From the NCBI RefSeq assembly GCF_018614575.1, contig NZ_JAGGOJ010000012.1:1-64000 (forward strand): a DNA stretch of 64,000 nucleotides. Direction: 5' to 3'. Shown piece by piece: positions 15,509 to 24,215 of this stretch (its first letter is position 1; each line of letters opens with the position of its first letter). The notes below the pieces were generated by a model, which had not been told where the DNA came from, ran no database searches, and worked only from the letters and a program-made list of their open reading frames with translations. The DNA comes from Streptomyces sp. ISL-10. GTDB taxonomy: Bacteria; Actinomycetota; Actinomycetes; Streptomycetales; Streptomycetaceae. The translations under genes and the position numbers were made by a program.

Positions 15509-17674
15509 TCAGACGCCGACCAGGTCGCGGTCCTCGTCCGGGTCGCCCCGCTTCCCGGCGAGCTCCTTGTGCAGCTTCTCGCCCTCCACGTCCACGTCGG
15601 GCAGCACCCGGTCGAGCCAGCGCGGCAGCCACCAGGCCTTGTGCCCGAGCAGCGCCAGCACCGCCGGCACGATCGCCATACGGACCACGAAGGCGTCGAA
15701 GAACACCGCGATCGCGAGGCCGAAGCCGATCATCTTGACCATCTGCTCGCTGGAGCCGATGAAGCCGGAGAAGACCGCGATCATGATGACGGCCGCCGCG
15801 GCCACCACACGGGCTCCGTGCCGGAACCCCGTGACGATGGCCTCGCCCGGCCGCTCGCCGTGGACGTACGCCTCCCGCATACGGGTCACCAGGAAGACCT
15901 CGTAGTCCATCGCGAGACCGAAGACCACGCCGATCATGAAGATCGGCATCATGGACATGATCGGGCCCGTCTGCTCCACACCGAACAGCGAACCGAACCA
16001 GCCCCACTGGAAGACCGCCACGACCGCGCCGAGTGCCGCGACGACCGAGAGCAGGAAGCCGAGGGCGGCCTTGAGCGGTACGAGCACCGATCGGAAGACC
16101 ACCATCAGCAGCAGGAAGGCGAGGCCGACGACGAGCGCGAGGTACGGCAGCAACGCGTCGTTCATCTTCTGCGAGAAGTCGATGTTCATCGCGGTGGCAC
16201 CGGTGACCAGGACCTCGTCACCGCTCTTGTCCCGGATCTCCTGGACCAGTTCCTCGGTGGCGACCGAGGACGGCCGGTCCTTCGGGACGACGGTGATGAC
16301 CGCGGTGTCCCCGGCCTTGTTGAAGGACGGCGGCGTCACCGCGACGGCGCCTTCGAGTCCCTTGACGACCTCGACCGTGCGGTCCGCGGCGCTCTTGCCA
16401 CCGTCGACGACGACCATCAGCGGCCCGTTGAACCCGGGGCCGAAGCCGTCGGACAGCAGGTCGTACGCCTTGCGCTGGGTGGTGCTGACCGGCTGCGAGC
16501 CGTCGTCGGGCAGGCCGACCTCCAGTGAGGCGGCCGGCACTGCGACGGCGCCGAGGCCGACGACACCGGCGAGCAGGACGGTGACCGGGCGGCGGATCAC
16601 GAAACGCGCCCAGCGAGTGCCCGCATTGGGCTTGTCGGAGACCGCCTTGCCCTTGCGGACCTTGCGGCCGAGCACCCGCTTGCCCGCGAAGCCGAGCAGC
16701 GCGGGGATCAGCGTGAGGGCGATGAGGACGGCGATGACGACGGTGCCCGCCGCGGCGAAGCCCATCTTGCTGAGCATCGGGATGTTGACGACGGCGAGGC
16801 CGACGAGGGCGATGACGACGGTCAGGCCCGCGAAGACGACCGCGGAGCCCGCGGTGCCGACGGCCCGTCCGGCCGCCTCCTCGTGCTCGCGGCCCTCGGC
16901 CAGCTCGGCGCGGTAGCGGGAGACGATGAAGAGGGCGTAGTCGATGCCGACCGCGAGGCCGATCATCATCGCCAGCGTCGAGGTGGTGCTGCCGAGGTCG
17001 AGAACGCTCGCCAGCGCGGTGATCGTGGAGATGCCGATCCCGACGCCGATGATCGCGGTGAGCAGCGGCAGCCCGGCGGCGACCAGCGAACCGAAGGTGA
17101 TGACCAGCACGATGCCGGCGATGATCACGCCGATGATCTCGCCGGCGCCCTGCTCGGGCATGGTCTGGAGCGCGTCGCCGCCGATCTCCACGGTCAGCCC
17201 GGCGTCCCGCGCCTCGGTGCCGGTCTCCTCCAGGGCCTCGCGCGTGGCGTCGGTCAGCTCCATGGAGTTGACCTTGTAGGTGACGGAGACGTACGCGGTG
17301 GAGCCGTCCTTCGAGACGGCCTGCGCCGTGTACGGATCGGTGACGGACGCGACCTGGTCGGAGCCGGCCTTCAGCTCGGTGACCGCCTTCGCGACCTCCT
17401 CCTTGGGGCCGGCGTCGGTCATCTTCTCGCCGTCGGACGCCTTGAAGACGACCCGGGCGGTGGCTCCGTCGGCGCTGCCGCCGGGGAAGCGCTCCTCCAG
17501 CAGGTCGAAGGCCTTCTGGGCCTCCGTGCCCGGTATGGAGAACGACGAGGACGTGGCTGTCGGCGCCGAGGCCGCACCGGCCCCGGCGAGCACGAGCAGC
17601 GCCACCCACAGCAGGGCGACGAGACGGCGGCGCCGGAAGGCGGTCCGTCCGAGTTGATAGAGGAACGTGGCCAC
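15509..17674 (-). CDS. MMPL/RND-superfamily membrane transporter
   Basis: The 721-residue protein has the actinobacterial MMPL layout. There is an N-terminal helix, an extracytoplasmic loop with SIPGTEAQKAFDLLEERFPGG, a first bundle of five to six helices with GLAVGIDYALFIVSRYRAELAEG, a second loop and a second bundle with FGLAMDYEVFLVTRMREAYVHG. The paired G-x-x-x-D-Y motifs mark the proton relay. It starts at GTG and ends with a charged tail. The TetR gene upstream, on the same strand, most likely controls it. Cargo could be a lipid, drug or pigment; it cannot be told from sequence. Confidence 0.9.
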   Translation of the reverse strand: MATFLYQLGRTAFRRRRLVALLWVALLVLAGAGAASAPTATSSSFSIPGTEAQKAFDLLEERFPGGSADGATARVVFKASDGEKMTDAGPKEEVAKAVTELKAGSDQVASVTDPYTAQAVSKDGSTAYVSVTYKVNSMELTDATREALEETGTEARDAGLTVEIGGDALQTMPEQGAGEIIGVIIAGIVLVITFGSLVAAGLPLLTAIIGVGIGISTITALASVLDLGSTTSTLAMMIGLAVGIDYALFIVSRYRAELAEGREHEEAAGRAVGTAGSAVVFAGLTVVIALVGLAVVNIPMLSKMGFAAAGTVVIAVLIALTLIPALLGFAGKRVLGRKVRKGKAVSDKPNAGTRWARFVIRRPVTVLLAGVVGLGAVAVPAASLEVGLPDDGSQPVSTTQRKAYDLLSDGFGPGFNGPLMVVVDGGKSAADRTVEVVKGLEGAVAVTPPSFNKAGDTAVITVVPKDRPSSVATEELVQEIRDKSGDEVLVTGATAMNIDFSQKMNDALLPYLALVVGLAFLLLMVVFRSVLVPLKAALGFLLSVVAALGAVVAVFQWGWFGSLFGVEQTGPIMSMMPIFMIGVVFGLAMDYEVFLVTRMREAYVHGERPGEAIVTGFRHGARVVAAAAVIMIAVFSGFIGSSEQMVKMIGFGLAIAVFFDAFVVRMAIVPAVLALLGHKAWWLPRWLDRVLPDVDVEGEKLHKELAGKRGDPDEDRDLVGV

Positions 17675-17840
17675 GAGGGCTACTCCCGTGTGTGAGGTGA
17701 ACAGGGCAGGGGAGCCGGCCCGACGACGAGAGCGGCGCGCGTCAGGTGGTGCTGGATGAGCGGATCGTGCTGGTGATCCGGGGAAGACGGGGACGGTCCG
17801 CGGAGTGGGGCTCCGCGGCCCGGGAGGAGTCCCGGGGAGT

Positions 17841-17933
17841 CAGACGCCGAGGGCGGGGAAACCCACGGCGTCGAGGTGGTCGGTGCTCAGGCGCCGAGGG
17901 CGGGGAGGACCACGGCGTCGAGGTAGTCGGTGA
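17841..17933. repeat. Tandem duplication of the tetR 3' end
   Basis: About 45 bases covering the last codons of the TetR gene (17890-17933) are repeated, with several substitutions, immediately downstream (17841-17885). Both copies keep a CGCCGAGGGCGGGGA block and a GGCGTCGAGGT block. The second copy would encode the same kind of tail (LDAV, FPALG) but lies after the stop, so it is a relic. Confidence 0.7.
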
Positions 17934-18459
17934 GGAAGGCCCGGTCGGGTGCCCGGTCCTCGATCAGCTGCCGGGCGACGAAGGCGCCGACCAGCATGTG
18001 CGGGACGTATCCGAGGGCGGGGTTGTCCGCCCTGATCTCGCCTCGGTCCACAGCCCTTCGCAGCACCACGCCGAGTCCGGTGATCTCGGGCTCGACGAGC
18101 AGTTCGCGCAGAGCCTCGTGGAGATCGGGGTTGGCGTGGATCGCCTGGGCCAGACCCCGCATCAGTGCGGAGTCCTTCTCCATCTGGCAGTCGTCGGTGC
18201 GGGCGAGCATCGCGTGGAAGTCCCCGTGCAGCGTGCCGGTGTCGATGTCGCCGATGCCCACCGGCTTGTTGTGCCTCAGCGCCTTGGCGACCAGCTCGGG
18301 CTTGCTCCGCCACTGGCGGTAGAGCGTGGCCTTGCTGGACCGCGTGCGCCCGGCCACGGCGTCCATGGTGAGGGCGTCGTAGCCGACCTCGCGCAACAGG
18401 TCGAGCACTGCTTCGTACAGCTCTGCCTCGCGCTCTGGGGTGAGCCGGCTGCGCGTCAT
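17887..18459 (-). CDS. TetR-family transcriptional repressor
   Basis: The 190-residue regulator carries a classical TetR HTH (about residues 10-55, including LLREVGYDALTMDAVAGRTR and SKATLYRQWRSKPELVAKAL) and an all-helical ligand domain. ATG 18459 follows a short leader that contains two palindromes, both probable autoregulatory operators. The MMPL transporter lies 212 bases downstream on the same strand and is its likely target. The gene ends with a partial tandem duplication of its own 3' end. Confidence 0.9.
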   Translation of the reverse strand: MTRSRLTPEREAELYEAVLDLLREVGYDALTMDAVAGRTRSSKATLYRQWRSKPELVAKALRHNKPVGIGDIDTGTLHGDFHAMLARTDDCQMEKDSALMRGLAQAIHANPDLHEALRELLVEPEITGLGVVLRRAVDRGEIRADNPALGYVPHMLVGAFVARQLIEDRAPDRAFLTDYLDAVVLPALGA

Positions 18460-18485
18460 GACCGTCCTCCCGAGTCGCCTGCCGA

Positions 18486-18500
18486 ACGAAACTGTTTCGT
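18486..18500. promoter_or_regulatory. Palindromic operator, proximal
   Basis: ACGAAAC-T-GTTTCGT is a perfect palindrome 27 bases upstream of the TetR start. Its half site (GAAAC/GTTTC) matches that of the second palindrome at 18528-18547, as expected for two binding sites of one TetR dimer. Confidence 0.7.
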
Positions 18501-18527
18501 ACAGTTCGAGGGTACCCGACCCCGTCA

Positions 18528-18547
18528 GCGAAACGAAATCGTTTCGC
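18528..18547. promoter_or_regulatory. Palindromic operator, distal
   Basis: GCGAAACGA-AA-TCGTTTCGC is a perfect 20-base palindrome sharing the ACGAAA core with the proximal site, 28 bases away. The site lies between tetR and the divergent tricorn gene, so it might also affect the latter. Confidence 0.7.
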
Positions 18548-18689
18548 TTGTGGTCTCCGTCACGACGGCCCGACGCCCAGGCCGTCGACCACTGATGACC
18601 CGTGCGCGACCACCGGACTCCGGCCCTGCGGCCACATTCACCCGGTCCCACGAGTTGCCGCGCCCCTCCGGCGCGGAAAGCATTGGGGG

Positions 18690-21600
18690 GTGAGTGACGA
18701 CGGCGCGTATCTCCGCTTCCCGCATCTGCACGACGACTTGCTGTGCTTCGCCGCCGAGGACGACCTGTGGGTCGCGCCCCTCGTGCCGGAGGGGCAGCGG
18801 CCGGGCCGCGCCTGGCGGCTGACCGTGGACCGGACCAGAGTCGGCCACCCGCGCTTCTCCCCGGACGGCAGCCACATCGCCTACACGAACTGGCGCAGCC
18901 TCGATCCGGAGATCCACCTCGCGCCGGTCGACGGCGGGCCCGCGCGGCGGCTCAGTTACTGGGGGTCGACCGACACCCGGGTCTGCGGCTGGACACCCGA
19001 CGGCCAGATCCTCGCCGTGTCCTCGCACGGCCAGCCCTTCTCGTACTTCTCCTGGGCCTACAACGTCCCGACCGACGGGGCGCCCGGCGCGCGGCTGCCC
19101 TGGGGCCCGGTGTCCGACATCGCCGTCACGGACATGGCCGCCGGGCCCTCGCACCCCGGCGGCGCCGGCTGCGAGCGGCGCTCGCTGCTGCTCACCGGCA
19201 AACCGCCGCACGAGCCCGCCGCATGGAAGCGGTACCGCGGCGGCGCGACGGGACGGCTGTGGCTGCACGGCAAGCGGCTGCTGCCCGACCTGGACGGCCA
19301 TCTGGACTGCCCGATGTTCATCCGGGGGCCGGGAGCCGAGCGGTGGTCACCCGAGGAGGGCGGCCGGATCGCCTTCCTCTCCGACCACGAGGGTGTCGGC
19401 AACCTGTACTCGTGCCTGCCCGACGGCACCGATCTGCGGCGCCACACGGACCACGACGCGTTCTACGCCCGGCATGCCTCCAGCGACGGCAGCCGGATCG
19501 TCTACCAGTGCGCGGGCGACCTGTGGATCGTCGACGCGCTCACACCCGACTCCGTGCCCCGCAGGCTTGAGGTGCGGCTCGGCGGACAGCGCGCCGGCCG
19601 GCGCACGTACCAGATCCCGGCCGCCGGCCATGTGGACGCCCTGTCCGTCGACGAGACCGGCCGGGCGAGCGCGGTGGGTGTCCGCGGCAGCCTGTACTGG
19701 CTCACGCACCGCGACGGGCCCGCCCGCACCATCGCGGACACGCCGGGCGTACGGGTCCGGCTGCCGGAGATGCTCGACAGCGGGCAGGTCGCCTACGTCA
19801 CCGACGCGGGCGGCGACGACGCGATCGAGATCGCCTACCTGCCACGGGCCAGCGGCGACCGCGAGCCGCGGCGGCTGGCCCAGGGCGCACTGGGGCGCGT
19901 GCTGGAGCTGGCACCGGACCCGGACGGGGAGCGGATCGCGGTCGCCTCGCACGACGGCCGGCTGCTGCTGGTCGACGCCGCGGAGGACGGCACCGGCGAG
20001 GTCACCGAACTGGTCCGCTCCACCAACGGGCCGGTACGTGACCTGGCGTTCTCTCCGGACGGCGGCTGGCTCACCTGGTCGCAGCCGGGCATCGGCCGCT
20101 CGCTGCGGCAGATCAGGATGGCCCGGATCGCGGATCGGACGATCGTGGACGTCACCAACGGCCGTTTCGAGGACGAGAATCCGGTCTTCACCCGCGACGG
20201 CCGCTATCTCGCCTTCCTGTCCTGGCGCGGTTTCGACCCGGTCTACGACGTGCACACCGGCGACCTGTCGTTCCCGCTGGGCTGCCGCCCCTACCTGGTG
20301 CCGCTGTCCTCGGCGACGCCCTCGCCCTTCGCGCTCACTCCGGAGGGCCGTCCGGCCGCGGGCGGTCTCGACCCGCTGGAGGGCTCCGGCGACCACTCGG
20401 CGATGGTCGAGATCGAGGGCCTGGAGAACCGGGTGGTGCCGTTCCCCGTCACGGCCTCCAAGTACTCGGCGCTGCATCCCGTGAGCGGCGGCGGCCTGGT
20501 GTGGCTGCGCTGGCCCATCTCGGGCGCGCTGGGCGAGACGTTCGCCAATCCGGCCGACATCTCCGGCCGTCCGACACTTGAGCACTTCGACCTCTCCAAG
20601 GCGCGCAGGACCGAACTGGTGGACCACCTCGACTGGTTCGCGGTCAGCGGCGACGGCTCCCGGCTGGTGGTCGTCGACGAGGGCGAGCTCCGGGCGCTGC
20701 CCGCGACGGAGAGCGGCGACAGCGACTCGACGGTCTATCTGGACATGCGCCGCATCCTGCACGAGGTGGACCCGGCGTTCGAGTGGCGCCAGGCGTACGG
20801 GGAGGCCGGCCGGCTGATCCGGGCGTACTTCTGGGAGCCGGACATGTGCGGCATCGACTGGGACGCGGTGCTGGAGCAGTACCGTCCACTGGTCGAACGG
20901 GTCGCCTCCCCCGACGAGTTCGCCGACCTGCTGCGCGAGGTGCTGGGCGAACTGGGCACCTCCCACGCCTACGTCACCCCCGCGCGACGCAACGAGGGCC
21001 CGCCGCACTATCAGCGTGCGATGGGACTGCTGGGCGCCAACCTGGTGTGCCGGGACGGCCGGTGGGTAGTCAAACGCATCCTGCCCGGTGACTCGTCCGA
21101 CTCCAAGGCGCGTTCACCGCTCGCCGGTACGGGCATCCGCGAGGGCGCGATCCTCACCCACGTCGACGGGCGGCCCGTGGACCCGGTCGCCGGGCCGTAC
21201 CCGATGCTGTCCGCGGCGGGCGGCACGACGGTCGAACTCGCCTTCCTGCCCCCCGAGGGCGAGGGCCACGCGCGCCGGGTGGCGATCGTTCCGCTGATCG
21301 ACGAACGCCCGCTGCGCTACCAGGACTGGGTGGCCAAGCGGCGTGAGGTCGTACGGGAGCTGAGCGGCGGCAAGTGCGGCTATCTGCACATCCCCGACAT
21401 GGGCGGCTCCGGCTGGGCGCAGTTCAACCGGGACCTGCGCATGGAGGTGTCCCGCCCCGCGCTGATCGTGGACGTACGCGGCAACGCCGGCGGCCACATC
21501 AGCGAGCTGGTGGTCGAGAAGCTCACCCGCAAGATCCTGGGCTGGGACCTGACCCGCAACGCGCAGCCCGTCTCGTACGCCTCGAACGCGCCGCGCGGCC

Positions 21601-21998
21601 CGGTCGTCGCGCTCACCGACGAGGCCACGTCCTCGGACGGCGACATGATCACCGCCGCCTTCAAGCTCCTGAACCTGGGGCCGGTGGTGGGCAGCCGCAC
21701 CTGGGGCGGTGTGGTGGGCATGACCGGCCGGCACCGGCTGGGAGACGGCACGGTGATCACCGTCCCGATGAACGCCGCGTGGTTCGACGCATACGGCTGG
21801 TCGGTCGAGAACCACGGTGTCGAACCGGACCTGAACTCGTTGCGCACCCCGCTGGACTGGGCGGAGGGCCGGCACACCGACATGGACGAGGCGGTCCGGC
21901 TGGCCCTGGACATGCTGAAGTCCTCTCCGGCGGCGATCCCGCCGGACCACTCCACGGCCCCAGACCTGCGCCGCCCGAAGCTGCCCCCGCGGGAGTGA
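18690..21998 (+). CDS. Tricorn protease homologue
   Basis: The gene encodes a 1102-residue cytosolic protease of the tricorn type, which trims peptides released by the proteasome. A six- then seven-bladed beta-propeller part (about 1-680) carries repeats such as HPRFSPDGSHIAYTNW and NPVFTRDGRYLAFLSWRG. A helical C1 domain follows with LGELGTSHAYV (the Ser-His pair), then a PDZ domain (about 760-850) and the C2 domain with TDEATSSDGDMITAAFK (nucleophile Ser-Asp) and VENHGVEPD (Glu). These are the four catalytic positions of the archaeal enzyme. It starts at GTG; the preceding GGGGGG is a plausible ribosome site. Length is normal for the family. Confidence 0.93.
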   Translation: MSDDGAYLRFPHLHDDLLCFAAEDDLWVAPLVPEGQRPGRAWRLTVDRTRVGHPRFSPDGSHIAYTNWRSLDPEIHLAPVDGGPARRLSYWGSTDTRVCGWTPDGQILAVSSHGQPFSYFSWAYNVPTDGAPGARLPWGPVSDIAVTDMAAGPSHPGGAGCERRSLLLTGKPPHEPAAWKRYRGGATGRLWLHGKRLLPDLDGHLDCPMFIRGPGAERWSPEEGGRIAFLSDHEGVGNLYSCLPDGTDLRRHTDHDAFYARHASSDGSRIVYQCAGDLWIVDALTPDSVPRRLEVRLGGQRAGRRTYQIPAAGHVDALSVDETGRASAVGVRGSLYWLTHRDGPARTIADTPGVRVRLPEMLDSGQVAYVTDAGGDDAIEIAYLPRASGDREPRRLAQGALGRVLELAPDPDGERIAVASHDGRLLLVDAAEDGTGEVTELVRSTNGPVRDLAFSPDGGWLTWSQPGIGRSLRQIRMARIADRTIVDVTNGRFEDENPVFTRDGRYLAFLSWRGFDPVYDVHTGDLSFPLGCRPYLVPLSSATPSPFALTPEGRPAAGGLDPLEGSGDHSAMVEIEGLENRVVPFPVTASKYSALHPVSGGGLVWLRWPISGALGETFANPADISGRPTLEHFDLSKARRTELVDHLDWFAVSGDGSRLVVVDEGELRALPATESGDSDSTVYLDMRRILHEVDPAFEWRQAYGEAGRLIRAYFWEPDMCGIDWDAVLEQYRPLVERVASPDEFADLLREVLGELGTSHAYVTPARRNEGPPHYQRAMGLLGANLVCRDGRWVVKRILPGDSSDSKARSPLAGTGIREGAILTHVDGRPVDPVAGPYPMLSAAGGTTVELAFLPPEGEGHARRVAIVPLIDERPLRYQDWVAKRREVVRELSGGKCGYLHIPDMGGSGWAQFNRDLRMEVSRPALIVDVRGNAGGHISELVVEKLTRKILGWDLTRNAQPVSYASNAPRGPVVALTDEATSSDGDMITAAFKLLNLGPVVGSRTWGGVVGMTGRHRLGDGTVITVPMNAAWFDAYGWSVENHGVEPDLNSLRTPLDWAEGRHTDMDEAVRLALDMLKSSPAAIPPDHSTAPDLRRPKLPPRE

Positions 21999-22012
21999 GG
22001 CGAGCACCGCGC

Positions 22013-22057
22013 AGACTGAAGGCGCACCCACTCCCTGAGTGGGTGCGCCTTCAGTCT
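22013..22057. terminator. Strong hairpin terminator after the tricorn gene
   Basis: Twenty-base arms pair perfectly around the five-base loop CCCTG. It separates the tricorn gene from the convergent small gene and could serve both. Confidence 0.9.
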
Positions 22058-22071
22058 CGCCGACGGTTCGA

Positions 22072-22284
22072 TCAGGCGTCGTAGTCCTGGTTGAACCGGT
22101 CCAGCGCCTCCTGCATCGCCTCCTGCGCGTCCCGCGCGTCGTCGGGCCCCGTCCCCCGCTGGGGCGCCTTGTCACGGTCCTGGCCCGTACGCTTCGACGG
22201 CTGCTTCCCCGGGCCGCCGCCCCGCGCCTTCTGCTGCTCCCGATCGGCGCTCTTCCGCGCCTTGTCCTTGGACTGGTCCGACAT
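22072..22284 (-). CDS. Small charged conserved protein
   Basis: The protein (70 residues) starts MSDQSKDKARKSADREQQKARGG-like and is Lys/Arg/Gln-rich and probably disordered. A short acidic helix (DAQEAMQEALDRFNQDYDA) ends it. Such small disordered proteins with a helical tail are common in streptomycetes. The function is not known to me. It stands alone, convergent with the tricorn gene. Confidence 0.65.
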   Translation of the reverse strand: MSDQSKDKARKSADREQQKARGGGPGKQPSKRTGQDRDKAPQRGTGPDDARDAQEAMQEALDRFNQDYDA

Positions 22285-22419
22285 ACCCATGAGACGTCAC
22301 TCCCGGAAGGATGAGGAGGTCGGTGGCGGGCACACCCCCGGGAGGGCCGCCGCCCCCTGAGCCTCGACCAGCCTTGCACGCAGGCACTGCGCACGCATTT
22401 CGAACAGCGGCGGCTGCCG

Positions 22420-23310
22420 CTACCGCCGCGGGGCGTCCGTCGCGCGGACCGACTCGTCCGCCGCTCCGCCCGCTCCCACCAGGCCCTTGGCGACATCCGC
22501 GAGCCGCGGCGCGAACCGCCGCATCTCGCGCCCGCCGACCGTCCCGATGACCGCGGGGAGGTAAGGGCGCACCGACTGCATGCCCCGCAGCCACCACTGT
22601 GCGTAGACATGGGCCGAGCGGCGCTCGATCCCGGCCACGATGCGGTCCACCGCCGGGCCCAGCGGGTACGTGCGGTTCGCCGGCCAGGGCAGCCGCTTGC
22701 GCAGGTCGCGCATCACGTCGTCCTGGTCCGCGCCGCGCACCATGTCCGTGTCCGTCCAGGAAAGGTAGCCGACACCGACCTTCACGCCCCGGTAGCCGAC
22801 CTCGGCGCGCAGACAGTGCGCGAAAGCCTCCACGCCGGACTTGGACGCGCAGTACGCGGACATCATCGGCGCCGGGGTGATCGCCGCCAGCGACGCGATC
22901 TGCAGGAAGTAGCCGCGGCTCTCCACCAGCACGGGCAGGAACGCCCGCCCCGTCACCGCGCTGCCGATCAGGTTGACCTCGATCACGCGCCGCCAGGAGA
23001 CCGGGTCGGAGTCGATGAACGGGCCGCCGGCAGCCACGCCCGCGTTGGCCACGACGATGTCGACCCTGCCGAAGCGCTCCTTGACCTCCTGCGCGACCCG
23101 CGCCATCGCCTCGTGGTCGGTGACGTCCGCGTACCAGTGGTCGCACTCGGTGTGCAGCCGCGCCGCGACGTTCTTCAGCTCGTCCGGTTCGAGGCCGACG
23201 AGCGCGACCTTCGCCCCGCGGGCCGACAGCTTGCGGGCCAGCAGCTCTCCGACGCCGCGCGCCGCGCCGGTGACGACCGCGACCTGGCCTTCCAGGCTCT
23301 TCCTGCTCAT
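22420..23310 (-). CDS. Short-chain dehydrogenase/reductase
   Basis: The 296-residue SDR oxidoreductase has the nucleotide motif VVTGAARGVGELLARKL, the NAG motif in IVVANAGVAAGG, and the catalytic Ser-Tyr-Lys in IASLAAITPAPMMSAYCASKSG. The Asp/Glu-specific region (VALVGLEPDEL) does not settle whether NAD or NADP is used. An extended C-terminus (after 230) has basic residues typical of membrane-associated SDRs. It is the last gene of a three-gene operon with a Baeyer-Villiger monooxygenase and an alpha/beta hydrolase, suggesting degradation of a ketone: oxidation to an ester, hydrolysis, then alcohol dehydrogenation. Confidence 0.9.
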   Translation of the reverse strand: MSRKSLEGQVAVVTGAARGVGELLARKLSARGAKVALVGLEPDELKNVAARLHTECDHWYADVTDHEAMARVAQEVKERFGRVDIVVANAGVAAGGPFIDSDPVSWRRVIEVNLIGSAVTGRAFLPVLVESRGYFLQIASLAAITPAPMMSAYCASKSGVEAFAHCLRAEVGYRGVKVGVGYLSWTDTDMVRGADQDDVMRDLRKRLPWPANRTYPLGPAVDRIVAGIERRSAHVYAQWWLRGMQSVRPYLPAVIGTVGGREMRRFAPRLADVAKGLVGAGGAADESVRATDAPRR

Positions 23311-24215
23311 GCGACCTCCTCCTTCGGGGTCAGATACGTACCGGCCAGCTCACGGATCTTTCCGGTCACCGCCTCGGGCGCCTCGACCGGTGTCATATGT
23401 CCCATGCCCGCGAGTTCGACCAACTCGACGCAGTGCGGCAGGTCGAGGGCGAGCCGCTTGGCGTGCACCAGCGGGGTGAGCCGGTCCACCGTGCCCGCCA
23501 CCACGACGGTCGGCACGGTGAGCGCCCGTACGCCCTCGTCGAGGTCGAGCTCGCCCAGCACGTGCGACCAGGCCACCCGGGCCGTCCGCGGGCAGGCGTG
23601 CACGATACGGGCGCACGCGTCGACCCGCTCCCGCGACGAACCGGGGCCCATGGTCGCGTACTTGAGAATGCTCCGGGACAGCCCGTTGACCGGCCCGAGC
23701 GGGGCCCGCGCACCGAGAACCATGCGGGTGAGCCGGGTGCGCAGCGGTCCCGGCCGCATCGGCAGGACCAGCGACTCGGCGACGAGCCCGGCGCTGCCGG
23801 TGCTGCACAGCAGCGCCGCGGCGGCGTGCTCGCGGAATCGGGGCCGCCGGGACGCGGCCATCATCGTCATGCCGCCCATGGAATGTCCGGCGAGGACGGC
23901 CCTCTCACCCGGGGCGAGGGCGGCCGCGAGCACGGCCTCCAGGTCGTCGGCGAGTTCGTCGGTGCCGACCGCCCCGGCGGGGGTGCGGCCGTGGCCCCGC
24001 TGGTCGTAGACGACGACGCGGTGGTCGGCGGCGAGATCGCGTATCTGGGCCGCCCAGAAGTGGGTGGAGCAGGTCCAGCCGTGGGCCAGGACCACGGCGG
24101 GCGCGTCCTCGCGGCCGTGGACCTCGACGTGGAGGCGGGAGCCGTCGGCGGACACAGCGGTCAGTTCGCGGTCGGCGACGGGCGGCGCGTCGGTGCGGCG
24201 CAGCAGCCGGCTCAT
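23307..24215 (-). CDS. Alpha/beta hydrolase
   Basis: The product (302 residues) has an alpha/beta-hydrolase fold. The oxyanion-hole motif is VVLAHGWTCSTHFW, the nucleophile elbow is LAGHSMGGMTMM (G-H-S-M-G), the acid lies in VVAGTVDRLTP and the histidine in LAGMGHMTPVE. The ATG overlaps the stop of the monooxygenase gene (ATGA) and the 3' end overlaps the SDR start. Next to a Baeyer-Villiger enzyme it most likely hydrolyses the ester or lactone product. Confidence 0.9.
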   Translation of the reverse strand: MSRLLRRTDAPPVADRELTAVSADGSRLHVEVHGREDAPAVVLAHGWTCSTHFWAAQIRDLAADHRVVVYDQRGHGRTPAGAVGTDELADDLEAVLAAALAPGERAVLAGHSMGGMTMMAASRRPRFREHAAAALLCSTGSAGLVAESLVLPMRPGPLRTRLTRMVLGARAPLGPVNGLSRSILKYATMGPGSSRERVDACARIVHACPRTARVAWSHVLGELDLDEGVRALTVPTVVVAGTVDRLTPLVHAKRLALDLPHCVELVELAGMGHMTPVEAPEAVTGKIRELAGTYLTPKEEVA

